From Acholeplasmataceae bacterium (GTDB taxonomy: Bacteria > Bacillota_I > Bacilli_A > ML615J-28 > CAG-313): a DNA stretch of 44,083 nt. Location of the stretch: contig DUOG01000069.1 in the NCBI GenBank assembly GCA_012838945.1, forward strand, positions 1-44,083. Reading direction: 5' to 3'. This document shows, piece by piece, positions 17,471 to 27,526 of this stretch (the first letter of the stretch is position 1; each line of letters opens with the position of its first letter). The notes under the pieces are model-generated. The model was given only the letters and a program-made list of their open reading frames with translations, ran no database searches and had not been told where the DNA came from. The translations under genes were made by a program, and so were the position numbers.

Positions 17471-18384
17471 TGAAAAGATATTTAGAAATTAGCCCCGAAG
17501 TTCAAGATGCTCTTCTAAATAATAAGCCGATCGTAGCCCTAGAGTCGACGATTATTGCGCATGGGATGCCGTATCCGGAAAATGTGGAAATGGCTAAACA
17601 GTGTGAACAAATCGTCCGAAGCTATGGTGCTACACCTGCTACCATTGCGATTATTGGTGGCAAGATAAAAGTAGGCTTAACCGAAGATCAAATTGAACTC
17701 ATCGGTAAAAAAGGAAAAGAGGTTATTAAAACCTCAAGACGGGATTTATCTTATGTGCTAAGTCAAGGATTACTAGGCGCAACCACCGTCACTACGACGA
17801 TGTTTGCGAGTAGTCTGGCAGGCATTAAGATTATGGCTACTGGTGGTATTGGTGGGGTGCACCGAGGCGCCGAGCTAACCTTTGATATTTCAGCTGATCT
17901 TGATGAGTTTGGAATGAGTGGGGTTGCGGTGGTGTGTGCTGGTATTAAGGCAATCCTTGATATCCCTAAGACCCTAGAGTATTTAGAGACAAAGGGTGTT
18001 CCGGTGATTGGTTATCAGACTAAGTACTTACCTTACTTCTATAGCGCAAGCAGTGAGCATTTGGTTGACTATACGTTAAATACCCCAGAAGAAATTGCGT
18101 GCCTACTTAAGACCCATTGGGATTTAGGTTTAAAAGGAGTTCTTATTGCAAATCCAATCCCGGCTGAACATTCAATGGACCCCGTTCTCATCAATCAAGC
18201 TATTGATAAAGCAATAAAGGAAATGGAAAAGTTAAATTTAAGAGGTAAGGAGCAAACTCCTTATCTCTTAAAGACAGTTAAAGACTTAACAGCGGGCAAA
18301 AGCTTAGCATCAAATATCGCACTAGTGTATAATAATTGTAAACTTGCAAGTCAAATTGCTGCATCTTATGATAATATTAAATGA
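17470..18384 (+). CDS. psuG: Pseudouridine-5'-phosphate glycosidase
   Basis: VALESTIIAHGMPYPENVEMA, GATPATIAIIGGKIKVGL, ATGGIGGVHRGAE, NPIPAEHSMD. GTG start overlapping the upstream TAG. Confidence 0.92.
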   Translation: MKRYLEISPEVQDALLNNKPIVALESTIIAHGMPYPENVEMAKQCEQIVRSYGATPATIAIIGGKIKVGLTEDQIELIGKKGKEVIKTSRRDLSYVLSQGLLGATTVTTTMFASSLAGIKIMATGGIGGVHRGAELTFDISADLDEFGMSGVAVVCAGIKAILDIPKTLEYLETKGVPVIGYQTKYLPYFYSASSEHLVDYTLNTPEEIACLLKTHWDLGLKGVLIANPIPAEHSMDPVLINQAIDKAIKEMEKLNLRGKEQTPYLLKTVKDLTAGKSLASNIALVYNNCKLASQIAASYDNIK

Positions 18385-18390
18385 TGAAAA

Positions 18391-18433
18391 TAAAAACTGT
18401 CCATTGCTACTATTGCTTTAGGCAGTTTTTATA
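18391..18433 (+). terminator. Putative intrinsic terminator
   Basis: AAAAACTGTC ... GGCAGTTTTT around a ~19-nt loop. Confidence 0.55.
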
Positions 18434-18446
18434 ATGGAGTGTATCT

Positions 18447-19808
18447 ATGTTTATTGCGACTTTCAAAGACAAAGCTTTTCTTAAAAGAGTATTAATTATT
18501 GCCCTTCCAATTGTTATTCAACAATTATTTTTGACAACCCTTGGGATTGTGGACACAGTAATGGTTGGTAATTTTGAACGTGGGGTAGCCAGTGTTGGGC
18601 TGGCCAGTCAAATATCCACCATTGTGGGAACCGTTATCTTTGGAATAACGGTGGGTATTGGGTTATATATTGCCCAGTATTACGGGGAACGTAACTATGA
18701 AAATATCCGAAAGTCAATGGCATTAATGATAATAATTGTTTTTTTCATTGCCTTATTCTTTAATTTACTAGCTTTCTTTTTCCCAACACAACTCCTTGGA
18801 ATCTTTTCCGATGATGAATTTGTTTTGGAGTTGGGAAGCCAGTACTTAATAATTGCTTCCTTTAGTTATGTACCTAACTTGTTAGCCTTTTGTTTTTCGA
18901 TTGGCTACCGAAACATTCAAAAAACTAAAGTACCACTAGTAGTTAGTATTGTCACTGCCCTTTTTAACGTGACATTGAACTATGTTTTGATTCATGGTTT
19001 TTGGTTCTTCCCACGGTTAGAAGTAAAGGGGGCCGGGGTGGCGACCGTCATCTCTAGTTTTATCTCAATTATCTTTTATATCGTCCATGCCCTTATAACT
19101 AAAGAAGCAATCATGCCACGCCTAAAAGATTTTAAAGGTGCCATTCGTAAAATGTTTGCTTTACCAAAACTAAAGCGAACCTTACCGTTTTTAATCAATG
19201 AGACTTTCTTTAGTGTTGGTAGTAGTTTATATATTGTAGTCTTTAATAATGTTGGTACCGATGCCTATGAAGGATATCGGATTGCTGAGACGGTTATCTC
19301 AGTAATGTTTATTATCATTATCGGACTTGGTACCGCCGTCGGTGCGATGATTGGTGAGTCCCTAGGTAAAAAAGACTACGAAGAAGCCAAACGCTATAGT
19401 CAAAACTTCTTGGTGATTGGGATCGTTATGGCCTTGGCACTAGGACTAATATCAATTGTCTTTGCCCGACCACTGGTTAGTATCTTCCAAAATAACTCAC
19501 CAGCAGTAGTTGATAATGCAATTAAACTAATGTATGTCTTTGCGATTAGGGTTAGTTTAAGAGTATTAGTCATCATTATGTTTTCTATCTTTAGAGCTGG
19601 TGGTTTATCGAAGTTCGTTATGTTCATTGACTCAGGGGTTATGTGGCTAATTGGTATTCCAATTGCTTTCTTGTCTTATTACGCCCTTGGAATTAATAAT
19701 ATCGTGGTATTATTTTTATTACTTCAAATTGAACCAGTAGTAAGATTAATTATAAGTTTTAGAGCGTATTTAAAAAATAAATGGGCTCAAAACGTCTTGT
19801 CTAATTAG
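18447..19808 (+). CDS. MATE family efflux transporter
   Basis: About 12 TM; IALPIVIQQLFLTTLGIVDTVMVG, internal repeat, GLGTAVGAMIGESLGKKDYEEAKRYS. Confidence 0.92.
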   Translation: MFIATFKDKAFLKRVLIIALPIVIQQLFLTTLGIVDTVMVGNFERGVASVGLASQISTIVGTVIFGITVGIGLYIAQYYGERNYENIRKSMALMIIIVFFIALFFNLLAFFFPTQLLGIFSDDEFVLELGSQYLIIASFSYVPNLLAFCFSIGYRNIQKTKVPLVVSIVTALFNVTLNYVLIHGFWFFPRLEVKGAGVATVISSFISIIFYIVHALITKEAIMPRLKDFKGAIRKMFALPKLKRTLPFLINETFFSVGSSLYIVVFNNVGTDAYEGYRIAETVISVMFIIIIGLGTAVGAMIGESLGKKDYEEAKRYSQNFLVIGIVMALALGLISIVFARPLVSIFQNNSPAVVDNAIKLMYVFAIRVSLRVLVIIMFSIFRAGGLSKFVMFIDSGVMWLIGIPIAFLSYYALGINNIVVLFLLLQIEPVVRLIISFRAYLKNKWAQNVLSN

Positions 19809-19853
19809 TTTCATTCATAATGTGATAAATTTTTTAAAAATGAGGTGTTAATC

Positions 19854-20555
19854 ATGTTTAAGGTATTTCTTGCCCGTTATAAAAATTTAATAACGCTCAT
19901 TTGGTGTGTTGGAGTCTTTTTGTATTATAAGATTGTCCATGATTTTCAATTTAAAAATGGTTCATCATTAGTCTTTTTAACACTGATTTTAGTGTTGCCC
20001 CTTAGTTTACATCTTCACTATGCGATTGTGAGAAAAAGAACAAAGAAATTAAAAAAAGGTCATCAAGCATCCTTTTTTGGTCAGATACAATTTGACTATC
20101 ATTCAAAAGAAATGAATTATACTTTGTTAAACCCGCTTCATCTACTTAATAAAACAACCAAATTAGAAGAAACTGAAGATGAACTAAAAATCATAACTGG
20201 TGATGAGGCCTATGCAACAATAACCTTTAACAATAGGTTATGTAAAATTGAAATTGAAAACACCGAAATCGTTTATAACTTATATTATGATCGAGTGGTT
20301 TTTGATACCAGTGATTATGATCAAAAAGGCTTTAAATACTATACAACGGAAAATCTCTATAAAGCTATATTGTCAATCATTAAAAATCTTAAACGGGAAC
20401 GCCTCTTTTACCAAGAGACAAGACAAGGTGATAAGATCCTCGTCTTAAAACTATTTGATCGTGAAACCGAAGAAATTTTATATGAGAAGAAATTGCGCCG
20501 CCGTAGTTTGTTTGGTGGAGAAATCTCATTATATGAAAAAAAGATAATTATATAA
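19854..20555 (+). CDS. Hypothetical protein with two N-terminal TM segments
   Basis: Hydrophobic segments LITLIWCVGVFLYYK and LVFLTLILVLPLSLHLHYAIV; no recognised family. Confidence 0.6.
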   Translation: MFKVFLARYKNLITLIWCVGVFLYYKIVHDFQFKNGSSLVFLTLILVLPLSLHLHYAIVRKRTKKLKKGHQASFFGQIQFDYHSKEMNYTLLNPLHLLNKTTKLEETEDELKIITGDEAYATITFNNRLCKIEIENTEIVYNLYYDRVVFDTSDYDQKGFKYYTTENLYKAILSIIKNLKRERLFYQETRQGDKILVLKLFDRETEEILYEKKLRRRSLFGGEISLYEKKIII

Positions 20556-20560
20556 AAATA

Positions 20561-20593
20561 GTCCACAAGCATCTTTTTTGGATGTTTGTGGAC
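20561..20593. terminator. Convergent bidirectional terminator
   Basis: GTCCACAAGCATC-TTTTTTG-GATGTTTGTGGAC between convergent genes. Confidence 0.8.
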
Positions 20594-20595
20594 TT

Positions 20596-20859
20596 TTATT
20601 TTTTGTCTTCACTTTTCATCTGCATTAGTCTTTTTTCCTCTTTAGTTAAAGGAACGGGATCATACACCTTCTTAGTGAAAGGGTTGCAGCGGATAATCCG
20701 GTAGAAGGTTAGCCAAGTAGCTTTGAAAAAATTGAACTTTTGATAGCACTCAAGTCCATAATTCGAGCAACTTGGATAGTGTTTACAACGACCCGAGCCA
20801 ATGATATCTTTATTTTTTTGATATGCTTTTATAATTTTAATAGCTAGTTTATTTAGCAT
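20596..20859 (-). CDS. yidD: Membrane protein insertion efficiency factor YidD
   Basis: KIIKAYQKN..IGSGRCKHYPSCSNYGLECYQKFNFFKATWLTFYRIIRCNPF. Confidence 0.95.
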   Translation of the reverse strand: MLNKLAIKIIKAYQKNKDIIGSGRCKHYPSCSNYGLECYQKFNFFKATWLTFYRIIRCNPFTKKVYDPVPLTKEEKRLMQMKSEDKK

Positions 20860-20892
20860 AGTATCACCTAATTATTTGTTTCATTTATTATA

Positions 20893-20921
20893 GCATATGA
20901 TTTTAAATAATGGTAAAAATA
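20893..20921 (+). promoter_or_regulatory. Candidate forespore sigma-F-like promoter upstream of the ytfI/ytfJ-like pair
   Basis: AGCATA, 14 nt spacer, GGTAAAAATA. Confidence 0.35.
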
Positions 20922-20939
20922 AACTCAAGGGGGATCTAA

Positions 20940-21515
20940 ATGGAACATTTTATTTTACCACTAATCATTATCATTTTTTTAATGTTACCAATTAGTGTTC
21001 GAGCGGTCCGATCCAAACAGGCAATAGATGTGGATATATACCTTTCTAAACTGCTTGATATTAAAATTGATTATAATACTTTTATGCGGGGATTATTATC
21101 AGCAGGTCGGGAACAAGTGAAGTCTAGTGGTTTATTTCAAACCATTCAAAAGACATATGAGTATCGCAGTTTATTAAATGATATCACTAAAAGATCCAAT
21201 GTTACTAAAGTAACCTTTGTTCCAAAATATTATATTGATGACCCCATTGTTGGTACTTATATTAATATTTTGAATTGGAATGTTATTAGCATCTTTAAGA
21301 AATATCTTCATGACAACTTTCGTAAAGTTGAGGATGAATATTATTATGTTAACATTCCAAATGAAAGTCAAGTTGGTTTCTTATTTGAAATTGAAATTAA
21401 AACAAGAGTCATTTACCTCATTATTAGTATTATCAAAAATATAAAAATAGTACCTAAAATTATTAAATCTATTTTTAAAAGAAGGAGTGAATCAAATGAA
21501 CGAGCATCAAGTTAA
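20940..21515 (+). CDS. DUF2953-like (YtfI-like) membrane-anchored protein
   Basis: N-terminal TM; genomic partner directly upstream of ytfJ as in Bacillus; C-terminal membrane-adjacent segment. Confidence 0.5.
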   Translation: MEHFILPLIIIIFLMLPISVRAVRSKQAIDVDIYLSKLLDIKIDYNTFMRGLLSAGREQVKSSGLFQTIQKTYEYRSLLNDITKRSNVTKVTFVPKYYIDDPIVGTYINILNWNVISIFKKYLHDNFRKVEDEYYYVNIPNESQVGFLFEIEIKTRVIYLIISIIKNIKIVPKIIKSIFKRRSESNERASS

Positions 21516-21942
21516 TAGAAATGTTCTTAGCGAACACCCCATTAGTGAACTCTTAAGAATTTCGATGGGTAATATTAAAGAAATGATTGATGTCAACATC
21601 ATCGTTGGTGATCCAATTGAAATGCGAAATGCTTCAATTGTTCCAGTATCTAAGATTAAGTGTGGTATCGTAAGTGGTGGAACTGATCAAAAGTTAGGTA
21701 GATCATTTGATAATATCAGAGAGTATCCTTTTGGTGGTGGTGCTGGTGGGACGTGGTCTATTACACCAATTGCATTTTTAGTGGCTTCTAACGATGAAGT
21801 AAAAGTATTACATCTTGAAGAAAGTTCTCACATCTTAGAAAAGATGATTGACTTTGTGCCAAACCTAATTGATCAATTGAAAAAATCACTAGCAAAACCT
21901 AAAGATGGTGCCAAAACTGAAGTAATGAAAGTGGAAAAATAG
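21496..21942 (+). CDS. ytfJ: GerW/YtfJ family sporulation protein
   Basis: VNIIVGDPIEMRNASIVPVSKIKCGIVSGG...YPFGGGAGGTWSITPIAFLV is the YtfJ signature. Confidence 0.9.
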   Translation: MNEHQVNRNVLSEHPISELLRISMGNIKEMIDVNIIVGDPIEMRNASIVPVSKIKCGIVSGGTDQKLGRSFDNIREYPFGGGAGGTWSITPIAFLVASNDEVKVLHLEESSHILEKMIDFVPNLIDQLKKSLAKPKDGAKTEVMKVEK

Positions 21943-21949
21943 TTAAACA

Positions 21950-21983
21950 AAAGTCAAGTGGGCTTGACTTTTTGTTTTTTTTG
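21950..21983 (+). terminator. Intrinsic terminator
   Basis: AAAAGTCAAG-TGGG-CTTGACTTTTTGTTTTTTT. Confidence 0.8.
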
Positions 21984-22073
21984 ATAATATTAATTTTAAA
22001 TCAAAATAAATTGTAGATATATGGTATAATAATAAAAGAAGTTGTATTGTAAATGGAGAAGTGGTGAAAATAA

Positions 22074-23342
22074 ATGTCGATGGAATTAGTAATTGTTGGT
22101 GGGGGAGCCTCGGGATTGATGGCCGCCATCACCTCAAAACGCATCTTAGGCGATGCGGTAAATGTAACAATTTTAGAAAGATTAGAACGAAGCGGGAAGA
22201 AAATATTAGCTACCGGTAATGGTAAGTGTAATTTAACCAACGCTTCATTAGATAAAAAATACTATAATGAGCCAAACTTTGTGGAAGCGGCTTTTAAGAA
22301 ATTTGGTTATAATGAAACAATTAACTTCTTTGATAGTATTGGTGTGTTAACCAAAGTGGATCGCGATGGACGGGTATATCCGTTACCAGAAGCAGCAACC
22401 GCAGTTGTTGATAATTTACGTAATGAATTAAAAAGATTAAATATTGAAGAACGGATAAATTTTGATATTAGAAAAATTCAAAAAAATACTCATTTATTTA
22501 CTTTGATAAATAGTAGAGGCCTAAAAGTTGAAGCTGATGCAGTCATTATTGCCTCAGGTGGAAAGGCTAGTCCAGTCCTTGGTTCAAATGGAACGAGTAT
22601 GCAACTATTAAAAAGCTTTGATTTAAAACTCACGGAAAACTATCCGGGTTTAATAGGGGTGAAGGTTGACCAAAATTTAATCAAAGGTTTAGGTGGTATT
22701 AGAGTTAAAGGTGTCGTTAGTCTTTATGAGAAGAAAGATAAGATATGGGAAGACTCTGGTGAGATCCAATTTAAAAATGATGGAATCTCCGGAATTGTCA
22801 TCATGCAAATGACATCGCATATCGGCAGAATTATGTTGAAACGCCCACGCGCAAGCTTTACTTTCTCAATTGATCTGTGGCCAGATAAAACCCAAGAAGA
22901 AGTTAATCAATACTTATTAGACCGTCAATATCGATTTAAAGATTTGGCTAATGAAAACTTCTTAGTAGGTGTAGTTAATAAGAGTTTAGGGATTAACTTA
23001 CTTCGTAGAGCAAAAATCGAGATTGCTGGGGACGTTAAAGATATTAGTCATCGTGAAATGTTGCGTCTCGGAAACTTAATCAAAAACTTATCTTTTGATG
23101 TCAAATCTACCTATGATTTTGCTAATGCTCAAGTGACCATTGGCGGCCTTGATTTAAAAGAAGTGAATCCAGATACTTTGGAGGTCTTAAAAGTTCCGGG
23201 TTTATTTGTGTCTGGTGAAGCACTCAATGTTGATGGTGAATGTGGTGGCTTTAATTTACAATGGGCTTGGACCAGTGGATATCTAGCAGGCACCGGTGCA
23301 GCAATGTACCTTCACAATCTCCTCTTTAGTTCAGAGGAATAA
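22074..23342 (+). CDS. NAD(P)/FAD-dependent oxidoreductase, HI0933/BaiN family
   Basis: VIVGGGASGLMAAI, LATGNGKCNLTNA, IASGGKASPVLGSNG, VPGLFVSGEALNVDGECGGFNLQWAWTSG. Confidence 0.92.
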   Translation: MSMELVIVGGGASGLMAAITSKRILGDAVNVTILERLERSGKKILATGNGKCNLTNASLDKKYYNEPNFVEAAFKKFGYNETINFFDSIGVLTKVDRDGRVYPLPEAATAVVDNLRNELKRLNIEERINFDIRKIQKNTHLFTLINSRGLKVEADAVIIASGGKASPVLGSNGTSMQLLKSFDLKLTENYPGLIGVKVDQNLIKGLGGIRVKGVVSLYEKKDKIWEDSGEIQFKNDGISGIVIMQMTSHIGRIMLKRPRASFTFSIDLWPDKTQEEVNQYLLDRQYRFKDLANENFLVGVVNKSLGINLLRRAKIEIAGDVKDISHREMLRLGNLIKNLSFDVKSTYDFANAQVTIGGLDLKEVNPDTLEVLKVPGLFVSGEALNVDGECGGFNLQWAWTSGYLAGTGAAMYLHNLLFSSEE

Positions 23343-23415
23343 ATTAAGATTTGGTATTGTTAATTAATGCCATCTGTGCTATACTTTATATATAGTTGAA
23401 AGGAGAAAATATATT

Positions 23416-24099
23416 ATGAAAAAAAATAATATATTGAAATTAGGCCTAATTTTACTTTTTGTATTATTCTTTAATTTAGTTGTCTTTTTAGTGACTAAAA
23501 AGGAACACCACACAACTACCTTCTGGGTTGCTTATGCTTTTGTGATGGTGTCTTATGGATTCCTAGCGTTTGCCTTTTTAATAGTAGGAAATCCAAAACA
23601 AAAGGTATTTTCCGGTTTATCTTATTTTGCTTTGACCATTATTTATCATGTCTTAGCATTATTGCTAGGTATTATCTTTATGTTCCTTTATAAAATGAAC
23701 TTTATCGCACCATTCTTAATTCAAAGCTTATTAGTGATTTTATATATTGGCATTACGATCATTGGTTTAATGGGAGACAATATTGTCAAAGGAAGCCTTG
23801 AACGTGATGAGAAAAACAAACAATTCTTAAAGAGATTAGCCTTTCAAGTAAGTGTGTTTGAACAAACCGTCAGTGATGAAAACCTTAAAAAACAACTCAA
23901 TCGCTTATTCGAAAGTATTAGTAGTAGTCCATTCCATACGGAAGCTGGAGTTGAAGAAATTGAAAGTCGCTTAGTCGAAACAATTGATGATTTAAAAGAT
24001 GCAGTTGAAGATCATGATTATCCATTAGTTGAAAAACTAACTGAAGATGCGTTAAAGGTCGTTAAAGAACGAAATAACTACTTGAAGTTAAATCATTAA
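23416..24099 (+). CDS. Hypothetical membrane protein (four TM plus helical cytosolic tail)
   Basis: Four hydrophobic segments followed by a charged helical C-terminus. Confidence 0.6.
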   Translation: MKKNNILKLGLILLFVLFFNLVVFLVTKKEHHTTTFWVAYAFVMVSYGFLAFAFLIVGNPKQKVFSGLSYFALTIIYHVLALLLGIIFMFLYKMNFIAPFLIQSLLVILYIGITIIGLMGDNIVKGSLERDEKNKQFLKRLAFQVSVFEQTVSDENLKKQLNRLFESISSSPFHTEAGVEEIESRLVETIDDLKDAVEDHDYPLVEKLTEDALKVVKERNNYLKLNH

Positions 24100-24114
24100 T
24101 TAACTTTTAAAGGA

Positions 24115-24139
24115 TAAAAAAACTGCCAATAGCAGTTTT
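24115..24139 (+). terminator. Intrinsic terminator
   Basis: AAAAAACTGC-CAATA-GCAGTTTTTT. Confidence 0.8.
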
Positions 24140-24155
24140 TTATTTGGAGGGTTAT

Positions 24156-25169
24156 ATGAAAAGTTTAAACAAAACAAAGGTCATGATCATTGTAGTACTT
24201 ACACTTATTGTTGTCGGTGCGATTGTGGTTGGATATTTTAGCATTCCGCGAATCTTCTATGAAAAACGAGGGGATTATTATGCGGTTACGGGCTTCTATG
24301 GTAGTGTAAAGAAAGTAGAAATTAAAGAAACCAAAAATAAGCTACCAGTTTTAGAAATTGATGACTATGTCTTTCAAGACTGTGGAACGATAAAAGAAAT
24401 AGTTATTCCGAGTAGTATTCAAAAGATTGGAAAGGGTATTTTAAAAGGAGCAATCAATCTTGAGTCAATGAAGGTACCTTTTACTGATGAGATTAATACC
24501 CTGGGTTATTATTTTGAAGCAACGCGCTATTTGGATGTTCCTCGTAGCGTAACCAAAGTAGAAATTAACTCTGAAATAACCACTTTAAAAGAAAATGCTT
24601 TTTCTGAACTCTCAGCAATCACAGAAATCATCTTGCCCAATACTATTACCAAAATTGAAGCAAGAGCTTTTGAAAGATGTGCCAGTTTAGAAAGAGTGAC
24701 TTTACCGGAAAACCTAGAGATAATCGGTGATTATGCTTTTAGTCATTGTCTTGCTTTGACATCCATTACGCTACCGAGTAAGGTAAAAGAGATCGGTAAA
24801 TATGCCTTTTATAATTGTAAGGAAATGTGGCAGATTGAAATGCCTGATACGGTAAGCACGATAGCAGAAGGCGCCTTTAGTTATTGTCAAAAACTTGAGG
24901 ATGTGAAGTTGTCAAATAATATTACCGAAATTTCTGAAATGCTATTTGATTGGTGCACCCGCCTTAAAACAATACAATTGCCTTTAGGTATTACCAAGAT
25001 TGGCGAAAAGGCATTTAATAATGCGGTTAGTTTAGTTGAAGTTAATTTTCCCGATGGATTAGAAGTAATTGAAAGCAGAGCTTTTTATAACTGTAAAAGT
25101 TTAACTGATATAACATTACCTAATTCAGTTAAAGAAATCGGTGAAGATGCTTTTACTTTAAATTCTTAA
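24156..25169 (+). CDS. Membrane-anchored BspA-like leucine-rich repeat (LRR_5) protein
   Basis: N-terminal TM; repeats such as LPNTITKIEARAFERCASLERVTLPENLEIIGDYAFSHCLALTSITLP. Confidence 0.88.
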   Translation: MKSLNKTKVMIIVVLTLIVVGAIVVGYFSIPRIFYEKRGDYYAVTGFYGSVKKVEIKETKNKLPVLEIDDYVFQDCGTIKEIVIPSSIQKIGKGILKGAINLESMKVPFTDEINTLGYYFEATRYLDVPRSVTKVEINSEITTLKENAFSELSAITEIILPNTITKIEARAFERCASLERVTLPENLEIIGDYAFSHCLALTSITLPSKVKEIGKYAFYNCKEMWQIEMPDTVSTIAEGAFSYCQKLEDVKLSNNITEISEMLFDWCTRLKTIQLPLGITKIGEKAFNNAVSLVEVNFPDGLEVIESRAFYNCKSLTDITLPNSVKEIGEDAFTLNS

Positions 25170-25208
25170 CATCATTTAGTATTAAATGTTGGAAAAAGAT
25201 TCACAATA

Positions 25209-26186
25209 ATGGAGAGATATATGATTATTGATAATAATAAAATTATTTTATTACAAGATAAATTAGATGAGGCTGCCATGCTATACTATGAACAAAAGGA
25301 TGGCAAACTCAAATATTTAGATTGTTTAGAAGCAATTACTAAGGCTTTCTTAAATGAAGAAGACCTTGATAACGAAGAGATTGTTCATATCTTATCGGAA
25401 CTTGATCAAATAGACTTTAACAGTGAAGAGGTCAGACAAGCCATACTTTATTTAATTATTAAAGGATTCAAACATCAACATTTACCTCTTGATACGATTA
25501 CCCCTGATCGGATTGGGGTTATTTGTGCTCATTTGATAGATGCTTTATTTGAAGGTAAAGATAAGGTCTATTTGATGGATTTAAATTTAGGTACCGGTAA
25601 TTTGGTTTACACCATTAATAATTATTCGGATTTAGAATTATACTTAATGGGTATTGAAAATAATGAAACAATGATCAAAGTGGCACAAATCTTTTCAGAG
25701 ATGATGATGCAAGATGTTCAAATCTATTTTCAAGATGCCCTTAAAGATAATTTCCCACAAGTTGATTTGGTGATTGCTGATGTTGATAGTGATGAGTATC
25801 ATAGTGATACTTATGAATCAGAATTGACTAAATTAAATATCAACTATTTTCCTTATCTCTTGATTGAAAAACATCAGTACAGTGGTGATGAGGATACGCA
25901 GTTTATGTTTATTGTCCCTAATGATTTCTTTAGTCAAAAGGGAAGTGATGAATTTAAAAAAGCTATTAGTGAAAACCTTGAGATGGTAGCCTTGATTGTC
26001 TTACCAGAAACAATGTTTGTTGATCCTTCTTTGGCTAAATCAATTTTGATTATGCAAAAACAAAAACAAGGAGAAAAACGAATTCCAGTATCAGTTTTCA
26101 ACCTTCCAAGTATCAGTGATCAAGAAGCTTTTATCACTATGATTACCGAAATTAAAAAGGAATTGAAAGAAAGACGTTTTCATTAG
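25209..26186 (+). CDS. ytxK: YtxK-like class I SAM-dependent methyltransferase
   Basis: Motif I LMDLNLGTGNLVYTI; directly upstream of ackA as in Bacillus. Confidence 0.72.
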   Translation: MERYMIIDNNKIILLQDKLDEAAMLYYEQKDGKLKYLDCLEAITKAFLNEEDLDNEEIVHILSELDQIDFNSEEVRQAILYLIIKGFKHQHLPLDTITPDRIGVICAHLIDALFEGKDKVYLMDLNLGTGNLVYTINNYSDLELYLMGIENNETMIKVAQIFSEMMMQDVQIYFQDALKDNFPQVDLVIADVDSDEYHSDTYESELTKLNINYFPYLLIEKHQYSGDEDTQFMFIVPNDFFSQKGSDEFKKAISENLEMVALIVLPETMFVDPSLAKSILIMQKQKQGEKRIPVSVFNLPSISDQEAFITMITEIKKELKERRFH

Positions 26187-26269
26187 TTTTTTTAGTTACA
26201 AAACTTATATATCGTTAGATTTAAAATACAAAATATGATAAAATATCTATTAGTTTGGAGGAATATTGT

Positions 26270-27478
26270 ATGAAAAAAGTTATGGCTGTAAATGCAGGTA
26301 GTTCATCTTTAAAATTTCAATTATTACTAATGCCTGAAGAAACCGTAATTGTCGAAGGTATAGTAGAGCGAATTGGTTTTGAAGATGCTGGCTTCACGAT
26401 TAAATATCAAGGCCAAAAAGAAAAGAAAGTATTACCGGTTGCTGATCATGGAGAAGCCGTAAAAATCGTATTAGATACGCTTATCAGTAAAGGAATTGTG
26501 AAAAGCCTTGAAGAAATCTCAGGTGTTGGGCACCGTGTTCTTCACTGTGGTGACCGTTATGCTGATTCAGTTATCATTGACGATGAAGTTATTGACGTTA
26601 TTGATTCAGTATCGGATTTAGGTCCTTTACACAACCCAGCAAACCTTATCGGTATTAAAGCATTCATGAAGGCATTACCAGGGGTTATTGAAGTAGCAGT
26701 TTTTGATACTTCTTTCCACTTAACAATGCCAGAAGAAGCTTATATGTATGCTGTTCCATATTCATGGTATGAAAAGTATGGCGTTCGTCGTTATGGATTC
26801 CACGGCACAAGCCATCGTTATGTATCACATGAAGCAGCAAGATTTTTAGGTAAACCAATTGAAGATTTAAGAATTATCACTGTTCACTTAGGAAATGGTT
26901 GTAGTTTAGCCGCTGTTAAGAATGGTAAAGTTGTTGATACTTCAATGGGATTAACACCGCTTGAAGGCTTACCAATGGGAACAAGAAGTGGTTCCATTGA
27001 CCCAGCAATCATCGGTTTCATCGCTGATAAAGAAGGTTTAACTGCTCAAGAAGTTATTAATAAACTTAACTATGAAAGTGGTTATTTAGGAATTTCCGGA
27101 ATTTCAAGTGATGCACGTGACTTACGCAAAGCAGTTGAAGAAGAAAATCATCACTTAGCTAACCTTGCAATTCAAATTCAAAATAAACGCATTGTTGACT
27201 ATATCGCAAGTTACTACGTGTATATGGGTGGAGCAGACGCGATCGTCTTTACCGCTGGTATTGGCGAAAGATCACCAGAAACAAGAGAAGAAGTATGCGA
27301 ACGCTTAAAAGAAGCTCTTGGTGTCGAAATTGATAAACAAAAGAATATTGAGACTTGGGGTATCGAAGGTGAAATCTCAACTCCAAATTCTAAGATAAAA
27401 GTATTAGTAATTCCAACAAATGAAGAATTACTAATTGCTCGCGATGTGGTGCGTTTAGCTAAAACTCAAGGAAAATAA
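26270..27478 (+). CDS. ackA: Acetate kinase
   Basis: VNAGSSSLKFQL, YGFHGTSHRYVS, VHLGNGCSLAAVKNGKVVDTSMGLTPLEGLPMGTRSGSIDP, VFTAGIGERS. ATG 26270 after GGAGG. Confidence 0.97.
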   Translation: MKKVMAVNAGSSSLKFQLLLMPEETVIVEGIVERIGFEDAGFTIKYQGQKEKKVLPVADHGEAVKIVLDTLISKGIVKSLEEISGVGHRVLHCGDRYADSVIIDDEVIDVIDSVSDLGPLHNPANLIGIKAFMKALPGVIEVAVFDTSFHLTMPEEAYMYAVPYSWYEKYGVRRYGFHGTSHRYVSHEAARFLGKPIEDLRIITVHLGNGCSLAAVKNGKVVDTSMGLTPLEGLPMGTRSGSIDPAIIGFIADKEGLTAQEVINKLNYESGYLGISGISSDARDLRKAVEEENHHLANLAIQIQNKRIVDYIASYYVYMGGADAIVFTAGIGERSPETREEVCERLKEALGVEIDKQKNIETWGIEGEISTPNSKIKVLVIPTNEELLIARDVVRLAKTQGK

Positions 27479-27499
27479 TTTTAAAATAAACGAAGTAAA

Positions 27500-27526
27500 A
27501 GGTATCAATTTGATACCTTTTTTCTA
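27500..27526 (+). terminator. Intrinsic terminator
   Basis: AAAAGGTATCA-ATT-TGATACCTTTTTT. Confidence 0.8.
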
